This document shows, piece after piece, positions 8,244-15,572 of a stretch of DNA of 40,425 nucleotides. Source of the DNA: Rhodospirillales bacterium (GTDB lineage Bacteria; Pseudomonadota; Alphaproteobacteria; Rhodospirillales; Magnetospirillaceae); contig JAATGN010000115.1 in NCBI GenBank assembly GCA_015654615.1, positions 1 through 40,425 of the forward strand, written 5' to 3'. Each line of letters starts with the position of its first letter. Positions within the stretch are counted from its first letter, which is position 1. The translations under genes were made by a program, and so were the position numbers. The notes beneath the pieces were generated by a model. It searched no databases. It had not been told where the DNA came from and was given only the letters and a program-made list of their open reading frames with translations.

Positions 8244-8272
8244 ATTATGGGCAAAGACAGGACATGGAGCAA
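8244..8272 (-). promoter_or_regulatory. Candidate sigma70 promoter of the 3-hydroxyacyl-CoA dehydrogenase
   Basis: On the minus strand, TTGCTC and CATAAT are separated by exactly 17 bases, with about 45 bases from the -10 box to the start codon. The fit is good but found by eye. Confidence 0.4.
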
Positions 8273-8305
8273 TTGCCGAACCCGCAGGCATGAAAAGGGT
8301 TTGCC

Positions 8306-8337
8306 GCCGGCTCGACGGGCGGCGGCCGTCAGCCGGC
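8306..8337 (-). terminator. Stem-loop at the 3' end of the Crp/Fnr gene
   Basis: GCCGGCT-C-GACGG pairs with CCGTC-AGCCGGC (12 pairs, one bulge). It overlaps the stop codon, and a CCCTTTTC stretch follows on the minus strand. Possible weak intrinsic terminator separating the regulator from the downstream dehydrogenase. Confidence 0.35.
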
Positions 8338-9066
8338 GAAACGCCGCAGCGCGTCCTCGTCGCGGATCAGGATGCGGTTGGGAGAAATTTCGATCATGCC
8401 CTGCTCGCGGAAGCGGTCGAGGGTGGTGGTCACCCACTGGCGGGTCGAGCCGACCATCTTGGCCAGATCCTCCTGGCTGAGCGTGCGGCCGATGGCGACG
8501 CCCTCCGGCCCCCGGTGGCCGTCGAGACCGGCCATCAGCAGCAGCAATTGCGCCAGCCGCTCGGCGGCCGAACGGGTGCCCAGCATATGGACCAGGGCGG
8601 AATAGCATCTTCCCTTGTGGACCAGGGCCTCGACCAGGGCCACCGCCAGGCGCGGCAGACGTTCGATCAGGCGGCGCAACTCGCGGCCCCGCACGTGCAG
8701 GACCTGGGTCGGGCGGATCGCCTGGCCGGACCACATGTGCGGGCTGCCGCCGAAGATCTCGGGACCGCCGACGAAATTGCCCGGCGACCAATAGGCCAGC
8801 GTGATCTCGCGCCCCGAGGGTCCGGTGTAATAGGTCCGCACCTGTCCGGCCAGGATGATGAAGATGCCGTCATGATGGTCGCCCTGCAGGAACACCGTGC
8901 GTCCGGCGGCGAACTGCTGGACCGACGAGACGGCGCAGACCTCGGCGTATTCCTCGTCGGTCAGGCCGGACAGCAGGTTGGGGCTGTCGCCGTCGTGGCT
9001 TCCGTCCTCGTGCAGATGCAGCGAGGGCGAAGGCTGGGCGCGGGCGCCTTTGCCGGTGGTGGTCAT
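8329..9066 (-). CDS. Crp/Fnr-family transcriptional regulator
   Basis: 245 aa. An N-terminal cyclic-nucleotide-type beta-barrel (FLQGDHHDGIFIILAGQV, about 58-75), a dimer helix, and a C-terminal winged helix (LSQEDLAKMVGSTRQWVTTTLDRF) are visible. The first ~30 residues are a low-complexity His/Ser/Asp-rich extension (SLHLHEDGSHDGDSP). It lacks the N-terminal Cys cluster of true FNR, so it is not an obvious oxygen-sensing Fe-S protein; it may sense a nucleotide, redox or heme signal. MTTTGK was chosen over the track start because GAGGAGG sits just upstream. It lies 10 bases after the ABC ATPase gene on the same strand, so it may belong to the importer operon and control it. Confidence 0.87.
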   Translation of the reverse strand: MTTTGKGARAQPSPSLHLHEDGSHDGDSPNLLSGLTDEEYAEVCAVSSVQQFAAGRTVFLQGDHHDGIFIILAGQVRTYYTGPSGREITLAYWSPGNFVGGPEIFGGSPHMWSGQAIRPTQVLHVRGRELRRLIERLPRLAVALVEALVHKGRCYSALVHMLGTRSAAERLAQLLLLMAGLDGHRGPEGVAIGRTLSQEDLAKMVGSTRQWVTTTLDRFREQGMIEISPNRILIRDEDALRRFAG

Positions 9067-9076
9067 GGGGTCCTCC

Positions 9077-9898
9077 TCAGATTCCGGCGCCATCGGCGAA
9101 TTCGAAGGCGCGCCGGCTTTCCTGCCGGATCAGTTTCAGGCATTGGCGCTTGTGCTCGGCGAAGGCCGGGTCGGCGAAAACGTCGTCGGGGCGGGGGCGC
9201 GGCAGATCGACGGTCAAATCCAGCAGGACGCGGCCCGGCGCGGCGCTCATCACCACCACCCGGTCGGACAGGAACAGCGCCTCGTCGATGTCGTGGGTGA
9301 CGAACAGCACCGTATTGCCGATCCGGCTCCACAGGCGGAGCAGGCTTTCCTGCATGATGGCGCGGGTTTGGGCGTCCAAGGCGCCGAACGGCTCGTCCAT
9401 CAGCAGGACGCTGGGATGGTTGACCAGGGCGCGGGCGATGCCGACCCGCTGGGCCATGCCGCCCGACAGGGTGGCGGGATAGCGGTCGGCCGAGGATCCC
9501 AGGCCGACCAGATCGAGATAGCGGCGGGCCAGCGCGTCGGCCTCGGCCTTTGAACGGCCCTGCATGCGGGGTCCGAAGGCGACATTGTCCCGCACGGTCT
9601 TCCAGGGGAACAGGGAATGCTGCTGGAACACCATGCCGCGTTCGGGGCCCGGGCCGGTCACGACCGCGCCGTCCACCGCCACCTGTCCGCGGCTGGGCGG
9701 AATGAAGCCGGCGACGCTGTTGAGGACGGTGGATTTGCCGCAGCCCGACGGCCCCAGCAGGCAGACGAATTCTCCCGGTTCCACCCGCAGCGAAAAATCG
9801 GCCACGGCGGCCTGGCCGCCGAAGCGGATCTCCAGCCGTTCGATGGCGACGCGGCCCCGGGTGACGCGGAGGTTTCGTCGGGCGGCGACGGCGCTCAT
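9077..9898 (-). CDS. ABC importer ATPase, SsuB/TauB/NrtD type
   Basis: 273 aa cytoplasmic ATPase of a nitrate/sulfonate/taurine-family importer. Seen: Walker A GPSGCGKST at about 54-62, Q-loop MVFQQHSLFPW, ABC signature LSGGMAQRVGIARAL, Walker B VLLMDEPFGALD, and the switch His in FVTHDIDEA. ATGA overlap with the permease stop (9895-9898) fixes the start and indicates translational coupling. Gene order is binding protein, permease, ATPase, regulator. Confidence 0.92.
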   Translation of the reverse strand: MSAVAARRNLRVTRGRVAIERLEIRFGGQAAVADFSLRVEPGEFVCLLGPSGCGKSTVLNSVAGFIPPSRGQVAVDGAVVTGPGPERGMVFQQHSLFPWKTVRDNVAFGPRMQGRSKAEADALARRYLDLVGLGSSADRYPATLSGGMAQRVGIARALVNHPSVLLMDEPFGALDAQTRAIMQESLLRLWSRIGNTVLFVTHDIDEALFLSDRVVVMSAAPGRVLLDLTVDLPRPRPDDVFADPAFAEHKRQCLKLIRQESRRAFEFADGAGI

Positions 9899-10761
9899 CG
9901 GGCGGCCTCGCGTCTGGACGAATCGGTAAGGGGGCGCCAGGGCATGACGAGCCGTCCCGCCAGGCGGATCAGGCCGCTGGACAACAGCCCCAGAACGCCG
10001 ATCAGCAGCATGCCGAGCACGATGTCGGCGTATTGCACCAGGGAATAGGCCTCCCAGGTGAAATAGCCGATGCCGAACTGGCCGGAGATCATTTCGGCGG
10101 CGATCAGCGAGACCCAGGCCACCCCCATGCCCACCGTCAGGCCGGTGAAGATGTGGGGCAGGGCGCCCGGCAGATAGACATGGCGGAACAGGGCGGCCTC
10201 GCCGGCGCCCAGGCTGCGCGAGGCCCGGATCAGGACGGGGTCGATCGCCGCCACGCCGTGCAGGGTATTGATCAGAATCGGGAAGAACGACCCCAGGAAG
10301 GTGATGAAGACGATGCTTTCTTCCGAGGTCGGCCACAGCATGATGGACATCGGAACCCAGGCGATGGCCGGGATCGGGCGCAGCACCTCGACGATCGGAT
10401 AAGCCAGGGAGCGCAGCGCGCGATAGCGGCCCATGCCCAGGCCCAGCGGGACGGCGATCAGCCCGGCCAGGGCGAAACCGGCGCCGATGCGCTGCAGGCT
10501 GACGGCGATATGCTCCAGGAAGCGGGGATCGTGGAAGGCCAGGACGGCCCGGCGCAGCACCGCCTGGGGCGTCGGCACATTGACGAAGCGGATGTGCAGG
10601 TCCAGGCGGTAGGTGGTGGCGACATGCCAGCCGGCAACGAACAGCAGCAGCGAGGCGACGCCCAGGGCCCAGGTCAGGATGGTCCTGCCGCCGCGGAACG
10701 AAAAGTGCCGGTCGGCCGCTTCGTTCGGTTGCTCCCGTTTCACCGCCATGGCGCCCGTCAT
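9895..10761 (-). CDS. ABC importer permease, SsuC/TauC type
   Basis: 288 aa inner-membrane permease with about six hydrophobic segments, beginning with ILTWALGVASLLLFVAGWHV after a short cytoplasmic N-terminus. The EAA-type loop contacting the ATPase is visible as ASRSLGAGEAALFRHVYLPGALPHIFTG, with the EAA glutamate region replaced by SLGAGE as in SsuC-like proteins. The start at 10761 follows GGGAG by eight bases and lies four bases after the binding-protein stop; MAVKRE four codons later is an alternative. It works with the flanking ATPase and NosL-fused binding protein. Confidence 0.92.
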   Translation of the reverse strand: MTGAMAVKREQPNEAADRHFSFRGGRTILTWALGVASLLLFVAGWHVATTYRLDLHIRFVNVPTPQAVLRRAVLAFHDPRFLEHIAVSLQRIGAGFALAGLIAVPLGLGMGRYRALRSLAYPIVEVLRPIPAIAWVPMSIMLWPTSEESIVFITFLGSFFPILINTLHGVAAIDPVLIRASRSLGAGEAALFRHVYLPGALPHIFTGLTVGMGVAWVSLIAAEMISGQFGIGYFTWEAYSLVQYADIVLGMLLIGVLGLLSSGLIRLAGRLVMPWRPLTDSSRREAAR

Positions 10762-10765
10762 CGGA

Positions 10766-12169
10766 TCAACTCCCGGTGCCCACGGCGGCCAGGGCCTCGG
10801 CGAAGCCGGCCACCGTGCCGCCGTTCCGCGCGGCATAGGCCTCGGCATTCTTCTTGAGCAGGAAGGGAACGGCATCGCCGCCCTTGGCCGGAATGGCGTA
10901 GAAGGCCTGGTCGGCGAACAGCTTGATGCCGAGCGCGGTGTCGAACAGATAGGCCACCTTGGCGGTCCGGCCCTTGTTCTTCAGATCGTTGAAGGCCGCC
11001 AGGGTGCATTTGGTCGAGCTGTAGGCCACGATGTCGCCGCCGTCGACCCAGATTTCGCCGGCCTTGCGGGGTTCGGTGATCGGCTTCTTGCAGAAGGGAT
11101 CGGTGCCCTGCACCTCGTAATTGGCCAGGCTGGCCAGTTGGCCGTCGTAGTCCAGCTTCAAGTCCTTGAAGGCTTGCCGAAGGTAGGTGTCGTTCACCCA
11201 TTTGGCCAGGTCGAAGTCCTTGACGCGGTCGAGCTTGCGCAGCACCTCGGCATCGTCGCCGGCCGCGGCCACCAGGGCCGGCTTGATGGTGGGATCCAGG
11301 GTCATGATGCCGCCGGGACCTAAGAAGATATAGACCACTTCCTTGTCGATCCCGGTCCATTCGGCGATCTTTTCGGCGGCCCGCTTGGGGTCGGCCTTGA
11401 CCCATTGGTCGGCTTCGATCTCGGCTTTCAGATAGGCGACGACGATTTCGGGATATTTCTCGGCGAAATCGGTGCGGACCACCACGCCGTGCCAGGTGGG
11501 AGCGCCGCTTTCGACGCCGTCGTAGATCTTGCGGGCGTAGCCCCGGAACGGCAGCAATTCGGCGAAGGGCACGAAGTCGGCGTGGGCGTCGATCTTCTTT
11601 TCCTGCAGATTGGTGGCGCCGACCTCGGGGCTCTGGCTGACCAGCTTCCAGTAATCCTGGCCCCATCCCTGGTCCTGCATGGTTTTCAAAAGCAGGCCGT
11701 GGGCGGCCGAGCCGAAGGGCACGCTGACCACCTTGCCCTTCAGGTCGGACAGTTCGTAATAGGGGCTGTCCTTGTTGACCACCAGGCCGTTGCCCGATCC
11801 ATGGATATTGTAGGCCGCCACCGAGATCAGCTGGCTCCGGCTTTCGGGATTGCCCTGGAAGGTAGAACCGTTGACCACCAGCGGATAGTCGCCCATGGCG
11901 CCGAACTGCAGCTTGTCGGCCATCATGCCGTTGGTCACCGGCGGGCCGGAGGTGAAGTTCTGCCAATCCAGCCTGACCACCAGATCGGCATATTTTCCGC
12001 TTTTCGGAAAGTATTTCTCCAGCAGCCGCAGTTCGCGGATCACCGCGCCGGTCGTCACCGTGTTGGTGGTGGTGTCCTGGGTGCCGATGCCGATGGTGAG
12101 AGTCTCCGCCTGGGCCGGCGCGGCCAGCAAAAGGGCGGCGATGGCGACGATGCCGTTACGGATGCTCAT
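10766..12169 (-). CDS. ABC substrate-binding protein fused to a C-terminal NosL-like domain
   Basis: 467 aa, about 140 longer than usual SsuA/NrtA/TauA proteins. Residues 1-21 form a Sec signal (IVAIAALLLAAPAQA). Residues 22-345 are the periplasmic binding fold (KLQFGAMGDYPLVVNG, VVSVPFGSAAHGLLLK, WHGVVVRTDFAEKYPEIV). Residues ~350-462 look NosL-like: DPFCKKPITEPRKAGEIWVD with Cys360, VAYSSTKCTLAAF with Cys388, then FYAIPAKGGDAVPFLLKKNA and AYAARNGGTVAGFAEAL, which follow the NosL pattern (C..C.M/I, DG..., F....C, Y.(V/I), PF....A..F...GG.V..F.E). NosL is a copper(I) chaperone of N2O reductase; here the usual CGMM methionines are missing, so metal binding is uncertain. No nosZ is present. Three tandem CCAYTAG motifs lie upstream. 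Substrate unknown, probably an organosulfur or related anion. Confidence 0.85.
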   Translation of the reverse strand: MSIRNGIVAIAALLLAAPAQAETLTIGIGTQDTTTNTVTTGAVIRELRLLEKYFPKSGKYADLVVRLDWQNFTSGPPVTNGMMADKLQFGAMGDYPLVVNGSTFQGNPESRSQLISVAAYNIHGSGNGLVVNKDSPYYELSDLKGKVVSVPFGSAAHGLLLKTMQDQGWGQDYWKLVSQSPEVGATNLQEKKIDAHADFVPFAELLPFRGYARKIYDGVESGAPTWHGVVVRTDFAEKYPEIVVAYLKAEIEADQWVKADPKRAAEKIAEWTGIDKEVVYIFLGPGGIMTLDPTIKPALVAAAGDDAEVLRKLDRVKDFDLAKWVNDTYLRQAFKDLKLDYDGQLASLANYEVQGTDPFCKKPITEPRKAGEIWVDGGDIVAYSSTKCTLAAFNDLKNKGRTAKVAYLFDTALGIKLFADQAFYAIPAKGGDAVPFLLKKNAEAYAARNGGTVAGFAEALAAVGTGS

Positions 12170-12251
12170 GGAACGGGGACTCCTTGCTGCCGGACAGAGT
12201 GCCGTCGCCGTCAAGGCTGACGGCAACGGCGGAAGGGAGTCAATCTATATT

Positions 12252-12289
12252 CCACTAGAATTTGGTTTAAGCCACTAGTTGTCCATTAG
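12252..12289 (+). promoter_or_regulatory. Three tandem CCAYTAG motifs, helically phased
   Basis: CCACTAG at 12252-12258, CCACTAG at 12272-12278 and CCATTAG at 12283-12289 are spaced 20 and 11 bases, close to two turns and one turn of B-DNA. That phasing is typical of a cooperatively bound operator. Related TACTAG motifs occur near other units in the window. Confidence 0.5.
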
Positions 12290-12393
12290 AAAAATGTATT
12301 ATATGGGGCAATTAGTTGCTCAACGGCGGCCATGGCTCTCGGGCATGGTGGGGTCAAGGGTCAGGACGGCAAGATCCTCTCGTTTGCCAGTTC

Positions 12394-12462
12394 CGTCATT
12401 GCGAGCGAAGCGAAGCAATCCAGCAACACGTCGAACTCTGGATTGCTTCGACTTCGGCTCGG
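12394..12462. repeat. REP-like palindrome copy 2, right arm diverged
   Basis: CGTCATTGCGAGCGAAGCGAAGCAATCCAG pairs with CTGGATTGCTTCG; the outer right arm decays (ACTTCGGCTCGG) where it meets the next element. It lies in the putative leader of the AprA-like operon. Confidence 0.85.
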
Positions 12463-12470
12463 AAGAAAAG

Positions 12471-12565
12471 AGTCAGTGGCACCGGCCTCCCTGCCGGTGG
12501 AAAAGACTCCGCCGCGCCAGCGGCGGACACCGGCAGGGACGCGGTGCCACTTTCCTTATTCTTCC
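12471..12565. repeat. GTGGCACCGG palindromic element, copy A
   Basis: AGTGGCACCGGCCTCCCTGCCGGTG and CACCGGCAGGGACGCGGTGCCACT form long arms around CCGCCG...CGGCGG. An inverted copy lies at about 29989-30083, sharing the flanking TTTCC(C)TTATTC. Confidence 0.85.
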
Positions 12566-12660
12566 AGGGCGGGTCGGCCGCTGGCCGATGCCGAACGCGC
12601 AAGGACGGGAGAAAGGGAGACCTGCCGTCCCATCCCGATCTCGAACCCCGAGGATGCCCC

Positions 12661-14400
12661 ATGTCCCAGACCGCGAATGCCACCCGTCAGGTGGAAACCG
12701 ACATCCTGGTGATCGGCGGCGGCACCGCCGGGCCGTTGGCCGCCATCAAGGCCAAGGAAAAAGCCCCGGCCGTGACGGTGCTGCTGCTCGACAAGGCCAA
12801 TGTCAAGCGGGCCGGCGCCATCGCCGAAGGCATGGACAGCGTCAACAACGCCGTCATTCCCGGCCATGCGACGCCCGAGCAATATGTCAAGGAAATCACC
12901 ATCGCCAATGACGGCATCGTCAATCAGAAAGCCATCATGGCCTATGCGACGCGCAGCCATGCGATGATTCGCGAGCTGGATTCCTGGGGCGTCAAATTCG
13001 AAAAGGACGCGACCGGCGACTATGCGGTGAAGAAGGTCCACCACATGGGAGCCTATGTGCTGCCGATGCCCGAAGGCCATGCCATCAAGAAGTTCATCTA
13101 CAAGCAGATCCGCAAGCTGGGGGTCGAGGTCAGCAATCGCCTGATCGCCACCCGCCTGCTGGTGGCCGCCGACGGGCGCATCGCCGGCGCCATGGCGCTC
13201 GACAGCCGCAGCGGCGATTTCGTGGTGATCCGGGCCAAGGCGGTGGTGTTGTGCACCGGCGCGGCCGGACGGCTGGGGCTGCCGGCCTCGGGTTATCTGT
13301 TCGGCACCTATGAGAATCCCTGCAATGCCGGCGACGGCTATTCCATGGCCTATCACGCCGGGGCCGAGCTGTCGGGGCTCGAATGCTTCCAGATCAATCC
13401 GCTGATCAAGGACTACAACGGCCCGGCCTGCGCCTATGTCACCGGTCCCTTCGGCGGCTTCACCGTCAATGCCAGGGGCGAGCGCTTCATCAAGAGCGAC
13501 TATTGGAGCGGCCAGATGATGCTGGAGTTCTGGCGCGAACTGGAAAGCGGCAACGGACCGGTGTTTCTCAAGCTCGACCATCTGGCCGAGGAGACCGTCA
13601 CCAGGATCGAGAACGTCCTGCATGTCACCGAACGGCCGACCCGCGGCCTGTTCCACGAGGGCCGCCATACCGATTACCGGACCGATCTGGTCGAGATGCA
13701 TATCTCGGAGATCGGCCTGTGCGGCGGCCATTCCGCCTCGGGCGTCTGGGTCGACGAGAACGCGCGGACCACGGTTCCCGGCCTCTACGCGGCCGGCGAC
13801 CTCTGCAACGTCGCCCACAATTACATGATGGGGGCCATGGTGTTCGGCATGATCGCCGGCCAGGACGCGGTGGACTACATCGAAGGCCTCGACCTGCCGG
13901 CCTTCGATCCGGCCCAGGTGGAGAGCGAGCGGAAAAGGGTGTTCGCCCCCTTGGAGCGGGCCGAAGGCTTGGACCCGACCGCCGTCGAATACAAGCTGCG
14001 GCGCATGGTCAACGACTATCTGCAGCCGCCCAAGGTGACCCGCAAGATGGAGATCGGCCTCGATCGCTTCGCCGAGATCCGCCAGGATCTGGAAGGGGTC
14101 AAGGCCGGCAACCCTCACGAACTGATGCGGGCGCTGGAGATCCACGCCATCGTCGATTGCGCCGAACTGGCGGCCCGCGCCTCGCTGTTCCGCACCGAGA
14201 GCCGCTGGGGCCTCTATCATTACCGCAGCGATTTCGAAGCCAGGAACGATGCCGAGTGGTTCTGCTTCGTCGAGATCAGGAAGGGCGCCGACGGCCGGCC
14301 GGAACTGTTCAAGCGTCCGGTCGATCCCTACATCGTGCCGATCGGCGACGACGAACGGGACGCCTATGACCGCCTGCGCATAGAGGAGGCCGCGGAGTGA
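12661..14400 (+). CDS. AprA-like FAD flavoprotein (fumarate reductase/APS reductase alpha superfamily)
   Basis: 579 aa cytoplasmic flavoprotein. N-terminal dinucleotide fold ILVIGGGTAGPLAAIKA at about 15-31, then KRAGAIAEGMDSVNN, which parallels the AprA segment SGAVAQGLSAIN; VVLCTGAAGRLG; FGGFTVNARGERFIKS; and the C-terminal FAD contact TVPGLYAAGDL. The next gene encodes an AprB-like diferredoxin, so the pair resembles adenylylsulfate reductase. Genuine dissimilatory AprA is longer (about 620-660 aa), and no sat, dsr or qmo gene is nearby, so the substrate is probably not APS. The start is set by GAGGA six bases before MSQTAN; the track start is 115 codons upstream inside repeats. First gene of a five-gene operon. 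Proposed role: two-electron reduction or oxidation of a sulfur-containing substrate (inference). Confidence 0.85.
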   Translation: MSQTANATRQVETDILVIGGGTAGPLAAIKAKEKAPAVTVLLLDKANVKRAGAIAEGMDSVNNAVIPGHATPEQYVKEITIANDGIVNQKAIMAYATRSHAMIRELDSWGVKFEKDATGDYAVKKVHHMGAYVLPMPEGHAIKKFIYKQIRKLGVEVSNRLIATRLLVAADGRIAGAMALDSRSGDFVVIRAKAVVLCTGAAGRLGLPASGYLFGTYENPCNAGDGYSMAYHAGAELSGLECFQINPLIKDYNGPACAYVTGPFGGFTVNARGERFIKSDYWSGQMMLEFWRELESGNGPVFLKLDHLAEETVTRIENVLHVTERPTRGLFHEGRHTDYRTDLVEMHISEIGLCGGHSASGVWVDENARTTVPGLYAAGDLCNVAHNYMMGAMVFGMIAGQDAVDYIEGLDLPAFDPAQVESERKRVFAPLERAEGLDPTAVEYKLRRMVNDYLQPPKVTRKMEIGLDRFAEIRQDLEGVKAGNPHELMRALEIHAIVDCAELAARASLFRTESRWGLYHYRSDFEARNDAEWFCFVEIRKGADGRPELFKRPVDPYIVPIGDDERDAYDRLRIEEAAE

Positions 14401-14627
14401 CCGTCATGCCGAAACTGAACCAGCCCTCCGTCATCATCGATCACGACAAATGCATCGCGGCCAAGGGCTGCCGGACCTGCATCGACGTCTGCCCCACCGA
14501 CATCCTGGCCCTCGACGACTCCGGCAAGGTGCACATGGCCTACGACCAGTGCTGGTACTGCCTGCCGTGCCAGCACGATTGCCCGACCAAGGCGATCACC
14601 GTGACGATCCCCTACCTGTTGCGGTGA
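14397..14627 (+). CDS. AprB-like 2[4Fe-4S] ferredoxin subunit
   Basis: 76 aa with two cluster motifs: CIAAKGCRTCIDVCP (C-x5-C-x2-C-x3-CP) and CWYCLPCQHDCP (C-x2-C-x2-C-x3-CP). The YDQCWYCLPCQ segment resembles AprB (QCWECYSC). Full AprB is about 150 aa; this lacks the C-terminal tail that wraps around AprA. GTG start at 14397 overlaps the flavoprotein stop (GTGA) with AGGAGG seven bases upstream; an ATG at 14406 is an alternative. Likely the electron-transfer subunit of the flavoprotein. Confidence 0.88.
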   Translation: MTVMPKLNQPSVIIDHDKCIAAKGCRTCIDVCPTDILALDDSGKVHMAYDQCWYCLPCQHDCPTKAITVTIPYLLR

Positions 14628-14636
14628 GGCAAGGCC

Positions 14637-15572
14637 ATGGTCTGCCCCGAAATCGCCACCCTGATCGCCGCCCTCGACGATCCCGACGCGGCCATCCGCC
14701 GGCTCGGCGTGCTGCAGGCGGCCGACGCGGCCGAGGAGCATCCCGAACTGTTCGCCCGGGCCAGCCGCGACGCCGACGCCGGAGTCCGGCTGGAGGCCGT
14801 GCGGGCGCTGGAAGGCGACGCCTCGCCGGCCGGCGTGGAGGCCCTGCTGGACCGCCTGGACGACGAGGATGCGGAGATCCGCGCCGCCGCCGGCCAAGGT
14901 TTGAGCGAGATTCTGGACGAAGCCGCCGGACCGCAGCTGCTGCGCCGCTTGGAGTCCGCCCAAGGTCCGGCCAAGGCGGCGATCCTGGCCGGACTGCGCA
15001 AGCTGCGCCTGGCCGAGGCCTTCGGGCCGGCCATGGCCGGCCTGACCGACGCCCTGGCCGCGGTGCGGCGCGAGGCGGTGGGCGTGCTGGGCTATCTGCG
15101 CGATGCCCGCGCCTTGCCGGTCCTGGCCGAACGGGTGGGGCAGGATCCCGCTGCCGAAGTGCGGCGCGCCGCCGTCGGAGCCCTGGGCTTCGGGGCCGGC
15201 GCGACGGTGCTGCCGGCGCTGCTGCTGGGCCTGCTGGACGCCGATTGGCAGACCCGCGAGGAGGCGGCGGCGAGTCTGGGGCGGCTGCGGCCGGACGGCG
15301 CCGCCGCCGGTTTGATCGCCGCTTTGGACGACGACTATTGGCAGGTGCGCCTCAAGGCGGCCAATGCCCTGGGGCGATTGCGCGAGGAACGCGCCATCCC
15401 GGTCCTGATCAGGGCGCTGTCCCATCCCATCGGCAATCTGCGGAAGGAGGCGGCCGGCGCCCTCGGGGCGATCGGTCATCGGGATGCGATTTCCGCCCTG
15501 ACCGCCGCCCTGGCCGATTCCGACGTCGAGGTCCGCAAGGTGGCCGAACGGGCCCTGGTCGGGTTGTCATGA
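14637..15572 (+). CDS. HEAT-repeat (PBS-lyase-type) protein
   Basis: 311 aa built almost entirely of ~31-residue alpha-helical HEAT repeats, about nine or ten: RLEAVRALEG, EIRAAAGQGLSEI, VRREAVGVLGYL, VRRAAVGALGFG, TREEAAASLGRL, VRLKAANALGRL, LRKEAAGALGAIG, VRKVAERALVGL. Cytoplasmic, no signal peptide. Such repeats make scaffolds or help maturation of cofactor enzymes. It starts nine bases after the ferredoxin stop and overlaps the next start by ATGA, so it is tightly coupled to the AprAB-like and membrane Fe-S proteins and probably docks or matures them. Catalysis is not expected. Confidence 0.9.
   Translation: MVCPEIATLIAALDDPDAAIRRLGVLQAADAAEEHPELFARASRDADAGVRLEAVRALEGDASPAGVEALLDRLDDEDAEIRAAAGQGLSEILDEAAGPQLLRRLESAQGPAKAAILAGLRKLRLAEAFGPAMAGLTDALAAVRREAVGVLGYLRDARALPVLAERVGQDPAAEVRRAAVGALGFGAGATVLPALLLGLLDADWQTREEAAASLGRLRPDGAAAGLIAALDDDYWQVRLKAANALGRLREERAIPVLIRALSHPIGNLRKEAAGALGAIGHRDAISALTAALADSDVEVRKVAERALVGLS

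Larger units (their letters stand above)
12170..12660. promoter_or_regulatory. Divergent regulatory region with repeats
   Basis: 491 bases between the binding-protein gene (minus) and the AprA-like operon (plus). 12240-12310 is AT-rich and holds tandem CCAYTAG motifs, probably where both promoters lie. 12394-12565 is a REP-like palindrome joined to a GTGGCACCGG element. If transcription of the AprA-like operon starts in the AT-rich part, its leader would be about 350 nt and carry two large hairpins. Track ORFs here (12316 start, 12279-12911) are leader extensions or shadows. Confidence 0.6.

Noticed and set aside
12394-12565. CRISPR-like repeat array
   Set aside because: The repeats are single large palindromes of two different families, not regularly spaced identical units, and no cas genes are present.
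12661-14627. True dissimilatory adenylylsulfate reductase AprBA
   Set aside because: No sat, dsrAB or qmo nearby, the AprB-like subunit is only 76 aa, and the context is ABC uptake. Kept as AprA/B-like.
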